64,000 nucleotides of DNA from Streptomyces sp. CNH099 (GCA_000514715.1 AZWL01000001.1:124186-188185), one strand, 5' to 3'; positions 16,530 to 26,000 are shown, counted from the first letter of the stretch. Numbers and translations are program-made. Notes: a model not told the origin generated them from the sequence alone.

Positions 16530-18814
16530 CCGGGGCGAGGACTGCGGGCGCGGCGGAGGACGAGGGCCAGGCCGCGGACGGGCGCGTCGACGCCGTCCTG
16601 GCGGCCATGACCGTCGAGGAGAAGGCCGGTCAGGTCAACCAGCGCCTCCACGGCTGGCGCGCCGTCGAACGGGACCGGCGCGGCGCGTTCCGGCTGACCG
16701 GCTACGCCCGCGAGGAGATCGACCGGTGGGGTGGGCTCGGCGCCCTCTACGGGCTCTTCCGGGCCGACGCCTGGTCCGGCCGGTCGTGGGCGAACGGCAT
16801 CCGGCCCGAGGAGCGGGCCGAGGCCGCCGCGGCGGTGCAGGAGGGCGTGGCCGCAGCCGACCGGCACGGCGTCGGGACGCTGCTGGTCGAGGAGGCGCCG
16901 CACGGGCACCAGGCCCTCGGCGGCACCCTGCTGCCGGTCAACCTCGCCGTCGCCGCCGCCTGGCGGCCGGAGTCCCTGGCCGACGCGGCCCGAGGCGTCG
17001 GCGCCGAACTCGCGGCGAGCGGCGTCCACGTCGCCCTCGTCTCGGCCCTCGACATCCTGCGCGACCCCCGGTGGGGCCGCGGCGAGGAGTGCTACGGCGA
17101 GGACCCGCTGCTCGCCGCCGAGCTGACCCGCGCCGTCGTCGAGGGCATGCAGGGCGAGGCACGCTCCCGCGTGGGCGACGGCGGGGTCGCCGTCGTCCTC
17201 AAGCACCTCGCCGCCCAGGGCGAGGCCGTCGGCGGCCGCAACGGCCAGTCCGCGCACCTCGGCCCGCACGACCTCGCCGAGATCCACCTCCCGCCCGTCG
17301 AGGCCGGCCTGCGCGCCGGGGCGCTGGGCTTCATGGCCGCGTACAACGACATCGACGGCGTCCCCTGCTGCGCCAACCACGACCTGCTCACCGCCTACCT
17401 GCGGGGCCGCCACGGCTTCGACGGGATCGTCATGGCGGACGGGCTGGCCGTGGACCGGCTCGCCGGGACGACCGGGGACCTGCCCGGCGCCGCCCGGGCC
17501 GCCCTGCTGGCCGGCGTGGACCTCTCCCTGTGGGACGAGTCGTTCGCCGGCCTCGCCGCCCTGGCCGCCGCGGACGAACGGGTCGCCGCGGCGCTCGACG
17601 TCGCCTGCCGCCGGGTGCTGACGCTGAAGGACCGGCTGGGGCTCCTGGGCGACCCCGGTCGTCCCGTGCGCCCCGACGCCGCGCGGTCCCTCGCCCGTCT
17701 CACCGCCGCCCGGAAGTCGACGGGCGCCGCCTCGCGGCGGCTCGCCGCGGAGTCGCTGGTCCTGCTCCGGAACGCGCGGCGGGGCGACGGCGGCGCCACG
17801 CTGCCGTTCGACGCCGCCCGGCTGCGGAGCGTCGCCGTCGTCGGGCCCTACGCCGACGACGTCCCCGCGCTGCTCGGCGACTACGTCCCGCCGCTGCCGG
17901 CCGGGGCGGGCCGCGGTGTCGCCGAAGCCCTCCGTGCCGCACTGCCCGGTGCGGAGACCACCGCCGGCGAGGCCTTCGACGACGTGGGGGCCGCGGCCTT
18001 CGCGGGCGCCGATGCCGTCGTCGTCGTGATCGGCGGCACCAGCCACCGCTCCTACGACGACGCCTTCGCGGACAACGGCGCCGTCGCCGCTCGGGCCGGC
18101 GAGGCCACCGGCGGCGAGGGCGTGGACCTCGCCGACGTCTCGCTGCCGGACGGGCAGGACGACCTGATGAGGGCGGTCCGGGCCGCCACGGACGCGCCGG
18201 TGGCCGCCGTCGTCGTCTCCGGCCGGCCGCACGTCCTGACCGGCGCGCTCGAACACTGCGACGCGGTGCTGTGGGCCGGGTATCCCGGCCCGTACGGCGG
18301 CGAGGCGGTCGCCGACGCGCTGCTGGGCGAGGCGGAGCCCACCGGGCGGCTGCCGATGACGCTGCCGCGGCACCCCGCGGCCGTCCCGGTGCGGTACAAC
18401 GACCGGCAGAGCGCGGCGGACGTCTACCGCGACGCCCCGGAGCCGGTCCTGCTGCCGTTCGGCTTCGGCCTGGGCTATCGCGACGTGGCCGTCACCGGCC
18501 TGGACGTCACCGTCCGGCCGGACAGCCCGGCCGAGGTCGTGGTGACCGTGACCGCGGCGAACCGATCCGGGCGGCCGAGCGATCCGGTGATCCCCGTCTT
18601 CGCCCACCGCACGGGCGGGACGCGCACGCCCCGGATCCGTGAGCTGCTCGCCTTCGGGCGGGTCACCGTCGCCCCCGGCGCGACGGCCGGGATCACCTTC
18701 ACGCTCCCGGCCGAAAGGGTGTTCGCCGATCTCGCCGATCCGGACGCGCCGACGGCCGTGACCGAGCTGTACGTGGAGGGCCTGACCCGCACGATCCGGC
18801 CGGCCCGCGGCTGA
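16526..18814 (+). CDS. GH3 beta-glycosidase
   Basis: A 762-residue three-domain GH3 enzyme without a signal peptide. The N-terminal barrel begins MTVEEKAGQVNQRL. KHLAAQGEAVGGRNGQSA is the conserved Lys-His substrate loop, and the nucleophile Asp is in GIVMADGLAVDRL (about residue 305). The alpha/beta sandwich domain follows (SLVLLRNARR ... SVAVVGPYADD ... VVVIGGTSHRSYDD), then an FnIII-like tail (RELLAFGRVTVAPGATAGITFTLPAERV). It lacks the KHFPGHG/Asp-His motif of NagZ-type GH3 hexosaminidases, so a beta-glucosidase-like specificity is more likely than GlcNAc release. Its place in N-glycan breakdown is therefore unclear. The GTG start overlaps the upstream stop (GTGA). The substrate is inferred only. 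Confidence 0.87.
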   Translation: MTGARTAGAAEDEGQAADGRVDAVLAAMTVEEKAGQVNQRLHGWRAVERDRRGAFRLTGYAREEIDRWGGLGALYGLFRADAWSGRSWANGIRPEERAEAAAAVQEGVAAADRHGVGTLLVEEAPHGHQALGGTLLPVNLAVAAAWRPESLADAARGVGAELAASGVHVALVSALDILRDPRWGRGEECYGEDPLLAAELTRAVVEGMQGEARSRVGDGGVAVVLKHLAAQGEAVGGRNGQSAHLGPHDLAEIHLPPVEAGLRAGALGFMAAYNDIDGVPCCANHDLLTAYLRGRHGFDGIVMADGLAVDRLAGTTGDLPGAARAALLAGVDLSLWDESFAGLAALAAADERVAAALDVACRRVLTLKDRLGLLGDPGRPVRPDAARSLARLTAARKSTGAASRRLAAESLVLLRNARRGDGGATLPFDAARLRSVAVVGPYADDVPALLGDYVPPLPAGAGRGVAEALRAALPGAETTAGEAFDDVGAAAFAGADAVVVVIGGTSHRSYDDAFADNGAVAARAGEATGGEGVDLADVSLPDGQDDLMRAVRAATDAPVAAVVVSGRPHVLTGALEHCDAVLWAGYPGPYGGEAVADALLGEAEPTGRLPMTLPRHPAAVPVRYNDRQSAADVYRDAPEPVLLPFGFGLGYRDVAVTGLDVTVRPDSPAEVVVTVTAANRSGRPSDPVIPVFAHRTGGTRTPRIRELLAFGRVTVAPGATAGITFTLPAERVFADLADPDAPTAVTELYVEGLTRTIRPARG

Positions 18815-18850
18815 TCCGGGCAGGACAGCTACTCACAAGGGAGTAACAGC

Positions 18851-21511
18851 ATGGCCAGACCCGCACCACGACGGCGGTCGCTGCTCGCCGCCGTCACCGT
18901 CACCGCCGCGCTCGCCGCGACGGCCGTCGGCACGCCCGCGGCAACGGCGTCCGACACCCTGCCGTGGGAGGGGGAGAGCGCCAAGGGAGCGAACCAGCCG
19001 TACCAGCACGGCTACTCGGCGACCACCCTCCTCGACTGGGACCCGCGCACCGACACCGACGCCGGCAGGCTGCGCGCACGGATACCCCTGCAGCCGCGCG
19101 CCGACGCCGACCCGGCCACGCAGCGCAACCCCGCGCTGCCCGCCGAGACCCGGATGCTCACCCTCGCCGGCGACTACGGCAACGCGTTCTTCGAATCGCA
19201 CCCGTACACCAACGAGTTCAGCCAGTACCTCTTCTCCTACTGGCAGTACACCGACGCGTACGCCTCCTGGCACGGCATGCCCACCGAGGGCGTGCCCGAG
19301 GAGTACTACGACCCCGCCGCCGAGTGGACCCAGCGCTGGTTCGAGTTCGGCGCGGTCAACCTGCCCAACCCCGGCTACACCGACGCCGCCCACAAGAACG
19401 GCGCCCGGTCGCTGGGCACCGTCTTCTTCTCGGACAACGACCGCGGCCCGCAGTCCTACAGCGAGCTGCTCGTACGCGACGGGAACGGCGGCTTCCCCGC
19501 CGCGCGCAAGCTCGCCCAGGTCGCCCGCTACTTCGGCTTCGACGGCTACTTCATCAACCAGGAGCAGAGCCGCGTCGCCGCCGAGGACGTGGACGACTAC
19601 ATGGACTTCCTCGCCGCGCTGCGCGCCGAGGGCCTGTACATGCAGTGGTACGACTCCGTCGACGCCGGGACCGGCGAGAAGCTCTACGAGAACGAGTTCA
19701 CCGAGCGGAACGCCCCGTTCGTCCAGAACGACGCGCGGGGCCCGCTGGCCGACTCGATCTTCCTCAACTACTGGTGGAACAGCGAGAAGCTCACGGACTC
19801 CGCCCGGTACGCCGAGTCCGTCGGCGTGAACCCGCGCACGCAGGTCTTCGCCGGGGTCGAGGCCGGCAAGTACCAGTTCGACCAGCCGTACGACCTGCGC
19901 GACAACCTCGGCGAGGACGGGGCGCCGATGAACGCCGTCGCCACCCTCGGCGCGGACTTCGTCCACTCGGACTACGCGCACAAGACCGACGACGACAAGC
20001 AGTCGAAGGTCTTCGACCGCGAGCGGCGCTGGTGGACCGGCACGGCGACGGGCACCGGCTCGGCCGGCGACGGCGAGTGGCCGGGCGTCTCCTCGCAGAT
20101 CGCCGAGCGGACCGCCGTCACCGGCTCCACCTTCGCCACCACGTTCAACACCGGGCACGGCCTCGGCTACTGGCGCGACGGGGTACGGGCCGGCGGGCAG
20201 GAGTGGGGCAACATCGGCATCCAGGACACCCCGGTGACCTGGCAGTGGTGGTTCCAGGGGGACGGCGCCGACGGCCTTGAGGCGGACTACGACTACGGCC
20301 CGGACCACACCCCCGCGGACCGCTTCGACTACCGGCCGCTCGGCGCCTTCGAGGGCGGTTCGTCGCTGGCCGTCAGCGGCGAGCTGACCGGTGACGCGGT
20401 GCTGCGCCTGCACAAGACGGACCTGCGGCTGGAGGAGGGCTCCCGGGCCGAGCTGACGTACGCGGGACCGAGCGCCGGCGACGCCGACGTGAGCCTGGCG
20501 CTCGTGCTCGCTTCGGACCCGTCGGAGACCGTCCGGGTGCCGATCGAGCACGCCGGGCCCGCCGGCGGCGGCTGGCGCACCGCGACCGTCGACCTGTCCG
20601 CCTACGCGGGCGAGACGGTCTCCACGCTGGGGCTCGGCCTCGCTCCCCAGGCCGGGCCGATCGACGACTTCCAGGTCAACCTCGGCGCCCTCACCGTCAC
20701 GGACGGCGCCGAGCACACCCCGGACGCGCCCACCGGCTTCCACGTCGAGCAGGCCCTGACCGCGACCGACGAGCTGTACCTGGGGTGGGACCTCGACGAC
20801 TACGAGGACGTCGTCCGCTACGACGCCTACGCCGACGGCGAGTACCTCGGCGGCGTCTACGACGACAACCTCTATGTCAAGCGCTTCACCGGCACCCGGG
20901 GGACGCTCCGGCTGGTCGCCGTCGGGAAGGACGGCAGCAAGAGCGGGGCGGCGACCCTCCCGTACGACTTCACCCGCGGCCCGGGCGACGTCGCCGCCCG
21001 GGCGTCCGAGGACGGCTCGGTGACCGTGGCCTGGGACAAGCCGGTCCCCCCGGGCTCCGTGGTCACCCTGAGCGGCGCGTACGAGGACACGCTCAGGCCC
21101 GGCCACGGCAGGACGTCGGTGACGTTCCGGGACACTCCTGTCGACGGTGGAGACTTCGTCGCCACGGTGGCCCCCGCCCGCGGTGGCACCCCCGTCGCGG
21201 CGACGGGGACGTTCGCCGACACCGAGATCGAGCCGTACCCGACGTCCGCGGTCGAGCTGTCCGGAACCTCACTGCGGCTCACCCAGCCCACCCTGGCCGA
21301 CTGGCACACCCTCACGGTGTACGAGAACGGCGAGCCGATCCCGTTCGACACCACGTACAGCCAGGGCGAGCGCGACCGGGTGATCCGCGGCCGCACCACC
21401 CTGGACGCGCTGTCGGTCACCTTGTCCGCCGCCGACAGCACGGTGACCGCCGTGCTCGAGGACTACGCCGGAAACCGGGCCGAGACGGTCCTGCGGGAAG
21501 GCGCCGGCTGA
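18851..21511 (+). CDS. Secreted GH85 endo-beta-N-acetylglucosaminidase
   Basis: An 886-residue secreted enzyme. The Arg-rich signal peptide ends near TPAATAS (about residue 36). The GH85 barrel follows: YQHGYSATTLLDWDP, FSYWQYTDAYASWHG, RSLGTVFFSDN, and the diagnostic FGFDGYFINQEQS, where Asn236 and Glu238 match the oxazoline-stabilising Asn and acid/base Glu of ENGases. LYMQWYDSVDAGTG and FLNYWWNSE follow, then beta-sandwich and FnIII-like modules (about 640-880). It cuts between the two core GlcNAc units of N-glycans on host or fungal glycoproteins, releasing the oligosaccharide outside the cell for the importer encoded upstream. ATG 18851 has AAGGGAG 6 bases upstream, and the gene lies 36 bases after the GH3 stop. 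It ends at a strong bidirectional terminator. Confidence 0.9.
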   Translation: MARPAPRRRSLLAAVTVTAALAATAVGTPAATASDTLPWEGESAKGANQPYQHGYSATTLLDWDPRTDTDAGRLRARIPLQPRADADPATQRNPALPAETRMLTLAGDYGNAFFESHPYTNEFSQYLFSYWQYTDAYASWHGMPTEGVPEEYYDPAAEWTQRWFEFGAVNLPNPGYTDAAHKNGARSLGTVFFSDNDRGPQSYSELLVRDGNGGFPAARKLAQVARYFGFDGYFINQEQSRVAAEDVDDYMDFLAALRAEGLYMQWYDSVDAGTGEKLYENEFTERNAPFVQNDARGPLADSIFLNYWWNSEKLTDSARYAESVGVNPRTQVFAGVEAGKYQFDQPYDLRDNLGEDGAPMNAVATLGADFVHSDYAHKTDDDKQSKVFDRERRWWTGTATGTGSAGDGEWPGVSSQIAERTAVTGSTFATTFNTGHGLGYWRDGVRAGGQEWGNIGIQDTPVTWQWWFQGDGADGLEADYDYGPDHTPADRFDYRPLGAFEGGSSLAVSGELTGDAVLRLHKTDLRLEEGSRAELTYAGPSAGDADVSLALVLASDPSETVRVPIEHAGPAGGGWRTATVDLSAYAGETVSTLGLGLAPQAGPIDDFQVNLGALTVTDGAEHTPDAPTGFHVEQALTATDELYLGWDLDDYEDVVRYDAYADGEYLGGVYDDNLYVKRFTGTRGTLRLVAVGKDGSKSGAATLPYDFTRGPGDVAARASEDGSVTVAWDKPVPPGSVVTLSGAYEDTLRPGHGRTSVTFRDTPVDGGDFVATVAPARGGTPVAATGTFADTEIEPYPTSAVELSGTSLRLTQPTLADWHTLTVYENGEPIPFDTTYSQGERDRVIRGRTTLDALSVTLSAADSTVTAVLEDYAGNRAETVLREGAG

Positions 21512-21542
21512 GGAAGCGGTCCGTCGGCGGGCGCCGCCCGCA

Positions 21543-21573
21543 CCGCCCCCCGGCCCGCCGGGCTGGGGGGCGG
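21543..21573. terminator. Bidirectional terminator between GH85 and aztD genes
   Basis: CCGCCCCCCGGCCC (21543-21556) pairs with 21560-21573 with one G-U pair, across a 3-base loop. It sits between two convergent genes and should end both the N-glycan operon and the zinc operon. Confidence 0.72.
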
Positions 21574-21581
21574 CTCGGCGG

Positions 21582-22778
21582 TCAGTGGCCGGAGACGACG
21601 CCCGACAGCTCGTTGGTCTCCTTCGGCAGGGTCACGGACTGCTGCTTCTCGCCCGACTCGATGTCGATCGCGTGCAGCTTCCGTTCGCCCGGCTCGGACA
21701 CGTACGCCGTGTGGTCCCGTACGAAGAGCGTGGGCCTCGGCTGCTGCCAGTCCAGCGGCTCCGTCCACTCCCCCACCGCGGGTATCTTCCGGACGACCTC
21801 ACCCTTCTCCGGGTCGATGACGTGGATCGCGCCGTCCGTGCCCAGCACCAGCGCCTCGCCGTGCGGTCCCCGGGCCAGGGAGCGGAAGGAGTAGCTGGTG
21901 CCGATGTCGACCAGGCGCAGTTCGCCGCTCCGGGTGTCGATGAGCGAGACGCGCTCGGGGCGCTCCAGCTCGGCCTCGGGGTCGGTCTTGTAGTCACCGA
22001 GCAGGACGGGCGACGCGTCGCTGCCCGCCTGGTTGCCGATGCGGCCGTAGTCGTCCGGCGCGTCGACCTTGGTGAAGTCGCCGTCCTTGTACAGCAGAAC
22101 GCCGTCCTCGCAGCCGACGGCGATCGCCTCGCCCTGGGCCGCCGCCTCGCCGTGGACGCCGGGGCAGTCCTCGTTGCGGGCGATCTCCTTGTTGTCCTCG
22201 TCCAGGACCACGACGCCGGTGCGCGTCTCCTCGTTGCCGAGCGTCGTGAGCAGTTCTCCGCTCTCCAGCTCGATCGCGACGCCGTGGTGGGGCTCCTTCG
22301 AGGTGTACGTCCGCGCGTCGGGCTTCGTGCCGCCGGCCAGGTCCGCCGGGTCGAAGACGTTGACCTCGCCGGTGCCGTCCGTGAAGAGCACGGTCCGGTC
22401 CGCATGCCGCACGACGTGCCCGGGCTCGGCGCCCGGGAACTCGATGTCGGTGAGGGCTTTTGCGGAGGTGTCGAGGACGCGGAAGCCGGCGTCGGTGGAG
22501 ACGATCATGTGCGTGTCGTCGCCGGCGGGGTTGACCCGGTTGAAACCGGGCAGCTCGATCGTCTCGGCGACTTCGAGTGACTCCCCGTCGAGGAGGTAGA
22601 GACCGCCGTCGAAGGTGGCCGTGAGCGGGTCCGTCAGGGTGGCGGGCGAGGCACTCGGCTTGCTCTCGCCGGGCGGCCCGGCGGAGTCGTCGTCTTCGCC
22701 GCAGGCGGCGAGGGCGAGGGCCGCCGTGAGGGCGAGCGCCGCGCCGCGGGCGGCTCGGGTGCGTACGGGACTGTGCAC
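21582..22778 (-). CDS. aztD: AztD-like zinc metallochaperone lipoprotein, paralogue 1
   Basis: A 398-residue exported beta-propeller protein. The signal peptide ends in a lipobox (ALAACGE), followed by an acidic Ser/Pro linker. The body is repeating beta-strand units (LYLLDGESLEVAETIELPGF, VNVFDPADL, AIHVIDPEKGEVVRKIPAV, LHAIDIESGEKQQSVTLP). This is the layout of AztD, the extracytoplasmic zinc chaperone that loads the binding protein AztC. Metal-ligand candidates include the His pair in KEPHHGVAIE. The start is GTG 22778, with AAGGA 6 bases upstream. It is the last gene of the aztB-aztD2-aztC-aztD1 operon, 83 bases after aztC. The AztD assignment rests on fold pattern and gene context. Confidence 0.8.
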   Translation of the reverse strand: MHSPVRTRAARGAALALTAALALAACGEDDDSAGPPGESKPSASPATLTDPLTATFDGGLYLLDGESLEVAETIELPGFNRVNPAGDDTHMIVSTDAGFRVLDTSAKALTDIEFPGAEPGHVVRHADRTVLFTDGTGEVNVFDPADLAGGTKPDARTYTSKEPHHGVAIELESGELLTTLGNEETRTGVVVLDEDNKEIARNEDCPGVHGEAAAQGEAIAVGCEDGVLLYKDGDFTKVDAPDDYGRIGNQAGSDASPVLLGDYKTDPEAELERPERVSLIDTRSGELRLVDIGTSYSFRSLARGPHGEALVLGTDGAIHVIDPEKGEVVRKIPAVGEWTEPLDWQQPRPTLFVRDHTAYVSEPGERKLHAIDIESGEKQQSVTLPKETNELSGVVSGH

Positions 22779-22861
22779 TGCTGTTCCTTTCTCTGCCGCA
22801 CGGACGGCGGCGTGGTGAGGGGACCGGCCGCCGGGAGACCGCCGGCCGGGGTGTTGCGGGG

Positions 22862-23827
22862 TCAGGGAGCGGTGAGGCCTTCGGTCATCGCGGTCGTGTT
22901 GGCGCGCATCATCTGCAGGTAGCTGCCGGCGCCCCCGCCCGGCTCCGTCAGCGACTCGCTGTACAGCTCGACGACGCGCACGTCCCCGCCCAGCTCCTTG
23001 CGGAGCACCTCGGCCAGCCGCTTGGGCTGGGAGGAGTCGGCGAAGATGGTCCGTACCCCCGCGCCGCGCATGGCCTCGGCGAGCGACTGCAGGTCCGAGG
23101 AGCTGGGCGAGGCGAGCGTGGTGCCGCTCGGCAGGACCGCTCCGACGACGCGGAAGCCGAAGCGGTCCGCGAGGTAGCCGAAGACGTGGTGGTTGGTCAC
23201 CAGCGCCCGGCGCTCCTCGGGGATGCGGTCGAAGGACCGCGTCATCCAGGAGGTGAGGTCGGCCAGACGCCCGTCGTAGCGGTCCGCGTTGGCGCGCACG
23301 GCCCCGGCGTCGACGCCGTCGACGTGTTCCACGACCTGGTCGGCGATCAGGCCGGCGGCCTTGCGTACCCGGTCGGGGTCGGTCCAGAAGTGCGGGTCGG
23401 GCTCCCCCGCGCCGTCCTCGGGCCCGCCGTCCTCCGCGCGGTAGGTGAGCGGGTCCACCGCCTTGCCGACCTCGAAGGCCGCGACGCCGGACTCGCGCGC
23501 GTTGTCGACGTGCCGCAGGACGTTCTCCTCCAGGCCGAGGCCGTTGAAGACCACGAGGTCGGCCTGTTCGAGGTCGGCGGCCTGGGGTGCCGACAGTCCG
23601 AAGGAGTGCGGGTCGGCGTTCGGCTGCATGAGGACCGTCACCTCGGCCTCGTCGCCGACGATCTCGCGGGTGATGTCGCCGAGGATGTTCGTCGTCACCA
23701 CCACGCGCGGCCGGTCGGACCCGCTCGTACAGCCCGACGCGGCGGCCGGCGCAAGGAGTGCGGCGAAGGCGGCGAAGGCGGCGAGCAGGGCGCGGTGACG
23801 GGGCGGACGACGGCTGCCGCGGCTCAT
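22862..23827 (-). CDS. aztC: Zinc ABC transporter substrate-binding protein
   Basis: A 321-residue cluster A-I metal-binding protein. The signal peptide ends at AAASGC, so it is probably a lipoprotein. The mature part reads VVVTTNILGDITREIVGDEAEVTVLMQPNADPHSFGLS. The metal ligands expected in this family are visible: His in NADPHSF, His in EPDPHFWTDP, His in VTNHHVFGYLADRFGF, and Asp in TIFADSSQP. The His-rich acidic loop of ZnuA is short here, as in AztC. It captures zinc outside the cell and hands it to the permease. Its ATG at 23827 overlaps the stop of the second AztD-like gene (ATGA), tying chaperone and receptor together. Confidence 0.88.
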   Translation of the reverse strand: MSRGSRRPPRHRALLAAFAAFAALLAPAAASGCTSGSDRPRVVVTTNILGDITREIVGDEAEVTVLMQPNADPHSFGLSAPQAADLEQADLVVFNGLGLEENVLRHVDNARESGVAAFEVGKAVDPLTYRAEDGGPEDGAGEPDPHFWTDPDRVRKAAGLIADQVVEHVDGVDAGAVRANADRYDGRLADLTSWMTRSFDRIPEERRALVTNHHVFGYLADRFGFRVVGAVLPSGTTLASPSSSDLQSLAEAMRGAGVRTIFADSSQPKRLAEVLRKELGGDVRVVELYSESLTEPGGGAGSYLQMMRANTTAMTEGLTAP

Positions 23828-25071
23828 CGGCCGGTCTCCACCATCAGGCCCGGCTCGATGTCCAGGTCGAAGGTGCGGGCGACGCGCAGGCCGTCGTTGT
23901 AGTCGATCTCGTGCACACGCTTCCCGGCCGGATCGCTGACGTAGGCGCGGCTGTTGTCCACCGCGATGACCGGGGATCCGGCGACGCCGGGCCCGGGGCC
24001 CGCCGCGGTGGGTGCCGCGTCCAGCCCGGCCTCCTCCCCGGTGCGCTCGCCCGTGGCGGTGTCGAAGCCGCGCAGGGTTCCGTCGGTGCCCAGCGCCAGC
24101 AGGGGCGCCCCCTCGCCCGCGGTGTTGGCGGCCAGGACGGGCCCGGTCGCCACGCGCTGCCAGGTGCGTTCGGTCACGTCCAGGACCCAGACGGCCCCGC
24201 GGCCGGCCGGCGCGGTGAGCGTGTCGCTGCCCGGCCGCAGCTGGAAGGCGGTGGCCCGCTCGTCCTCGGGGACGTCCCGGGGGTAGGGGATCTCCACGGC
24301 TTCGAACGTGCCGCTCTCCTCGCGCACGAGGAGCGCGCCCTCGGCGCAGCCGAACACGATGCCGCGCCGCGTCACGGCGTCGCCCCGGGGGTCACGGCAC
24401 GTGGCGTCCAGTGCGGCGGTCTCCTCGCCGTCGCGGTCCCGGACGGTCACGCCCGCGTCCCCGCCGGAGCCCAGGGTGATCAGGTGCCCGCCGTACGGGA
24501 TCACGGGCGCGGCGTGCGGCCCTGCGAGCGGGCGGGCGTCGCCGATCCTCCCGTCCTCCAGCGCGTCGCGCCGGTAGAGCCGCGCGTCCCCGTCCTCGGG
24601 GGTCACGGCGGTGACCGCGGCGTCGCCGCGTATCCGGGCGCCGCCGTCCGGCAGCTGTCCCACCTCGCGTATCCGGGCCCGGTAGTAGTGCACGTGGTCG
24701 CCGTGGTCCACCATCCAGGCGCCCGTGTCGAGGACCTGCGTCTCCCGGGCGGTGTGGAAGAAGCCGAAGCGGCCGTCCGTGGTGAGGCCGGTGGCGTCCG
24801 GCACGGCCGGGACGGTGTGCACCTTCTCGCTGATCAGGTCGAGCACCCGCGCCTCGCCGGTGCCGGGGTCGGCCAGCACCAGCCGCGACTGCTGCTCGGC
24901 GGCCTCCTTCGCCCCTTCGACGTACCCGTGCGGGGGCGAGGGTGAGGCGCGCCGCGATGCCTCGCGCTCGCCGCCGGCGTCGCCCTCGCCTCCGCCGCAC
25001 CCGGCGGCGAGCGCGGCGGCGAGGAACAGGGCGGTGGACATGCGGAGTGATGCGGTCCTGCGGGCAGTCAC
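23824..25071 (-). CDS. aztD: AztD-like zinc metallochaperone lipoprotein, paralogue 2
   Basis: A 415-residue lipoprotein (lipobox LAAGCGG near residue 24) with the same propeller style as the gene at 21582: VLDLISEKVHTVPAVPDATGL, QVLDTGAWMVDHGDHVHYYRA, VWVLDVTERTWQRV. HGDHVHYYRA, with three His in six residues, is a strong zinc-site candidate that the other paralogue lacks. The preferred start is GTG 25071, 8 bases after GGAGAG; ATG 25086 has no ribosome site. It follows the permease gene by 55 bases and overlaps aztC. Two different AztD-like chaperones in one operon is unusual. They may act at different zinc levels, which is inference. Confidence 0.78.
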   Translation of the reverse strand: MTARRTASLRMSTALFLAAALAAGCGGGEGDAGGEREASRRASPSPPHGYVEGAKEAAEQQSRLVLADPGTGEARVLDLISEKVHTVPAVPDATGLTTDGRFGFFHTARETQVLDTGAWMVDHGDHVHYYRARIREVGQLPDGGARIRGDAAVTAVTPEDGDARLYRRDALEDGRIGDARPLAGPHAAPVIPYGGHLITLGSGGDAGVTVRDRDGEETAALDATCRDPRGDAVTRRGIVFGCAEGALLVREESGTFEAVEIPYPRDVPEDERATAFQLRPGSDTLTAPAGRGAVWVLDVTERTWQRVATGPVLAANTAGEGAPLLALGTDGTLRGFDTATGERTGEEAGLDAAPTAAGPGPGVAGSPVIAVDNSRAYVSDPAGKRVHEIDYNDGLRVARTFDLDIEPGLMVETGR

Positions 25072-25126
25072 GGTCGTGCTCTCCATCTGCGTCGGTCTGT
25101 CGTTCGCGGGGTGTGGCGGGAGCGGC

Positions 25127-25969
25127 TCAGGCCCGGTCCGGGACCGGGCGGGCACGGCGGGAGCGGATCCCGGCGGCCAGTTGGGAGAGGAAGAACTGGG
25201 CGACGGCGAACGCGGCGACGGTGGCGCCGGCGGCGGTGCTCAGGTGCCAGGACAGGAGCAGGCCGCAGAACGTCGCGCTGACGCCCAGCAGCGCCGCGCC
25301 GGCCATCACGCCGTGGACGCTGCGCGCCCACGGCAGGGCGGCGGCGGGCGGGGCGATGAGCAGGCCGAGCACGAGCAGGGTGCCCACGATGTGGAACGAC
25401 GCGACGATCGCCAGCGTCAGCAGCCCCAGCAGCAGGGCGTGCGCCAGGTGCGGGCGCAGGCCCAGGGTGCGGGCCTTGCGCGCGTCGAAGGCCAGCGCGA
25501 GGAAGGCCCGGTGCCCGAGCACGGTGACGGTCAGCGCCAGCGCCAGCGCCACGCCGAGCGTCACCAGGTCGCCTTCGCCGACGGCCAGCACGTCGCCGAA
25601 GAGGAAGCCGGTCAGGTCGACGGCGAAGGACTGCGACCGGGAGATGATGATCACTCCCAGCGCGAGCATCCCGACGAAGAGCAGGCCGATCCCGGTGTCC
25701 TCGGAGAGCCGCGGCGCACGGCCGACCGCGCTGACCCCCGCGGCCATGACGGCCGCGCTCACCGCGGCGCCGACGAGCAGGTTGCCGCCGAGGAGGGCGG
25801 CGACGGCGATCCCCGGGAGCAGCCCGTGCGACATCGCGTCGCCGAGGAAGGCCATCCCCCGCAGCACCACCCAGGTGCCCGCCAGCGCGGCGATCGCGGA
25901 CACCAGGACGCCGCCCACCAGGGCTCTTTGCACAAAGGTCACCTCGAAGGGTGCCGTCAGCCACTCCAT
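25127..25969 (-). CDS. aztB: Zinc ABC transporter permease
   Basis: A 280-residue ABC-3 family metal permease with about eight hydrophobic helices: FVQRALVGGVLVSAIAALAGTWVVLRGMAFLGDAMSHGLLPGIAVA, the signature N-terminal half with the DAMSHGLLPG motif, and TLLVLGLLIAPPAAALPW near the C-terminus. It moves zinc across the membrane with the ATPase gene transcribed divergently. The ATG at 25969 is only 17 bases from the Zur box at 25986-26000, so repressor binding would block its promoter or leader. First gene of the minus-strand zinc operon. Confidence 0.9.
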   Translation of the reverse strand: MEWLTAPFEVTFVQRALVGGVLVSAIAALAGTWVVLRGMAFLGDAMSHGLLPGIAVAALLGGNLLVGAAVSAAVMAAGVSAVGRAPRLSEDTGIGLLFVGMLALGVIIISRSQSFAVDLTGFLFGDVLAVGEGDLVTLGVALALALTVTVLGHRAFLALAFDARKARTLGLRPHLAHALLLGLLTLAIVASFHIVGTLLVLGLLIAPPAAALPWARSVHGVMAGAALLGVSATFCGLLLSWHLSTAAGATVAAFAVAQFFLSQLAAGIRSRRARPVPDRA

Positions 25970-25985
25970 GCCCCGCACCGTACAA

Positions 25986-26000
25986 TGAAAATGATTATCA
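25986..26000. promoter_or_regulatory. Zur box in the divergent zinc-transporter promoter
   Basis: TGAAAATGATTATCA is a near-palindrome that differs from the actinobacterial Zur box pattern TGAAAATGATTTTCA at one position. It lies between the starts of aztB (25969, minus) and aztA (26019, plus), so one bound zinc-loaded Zur dimer could silence both arms. Confidence 0.85.
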
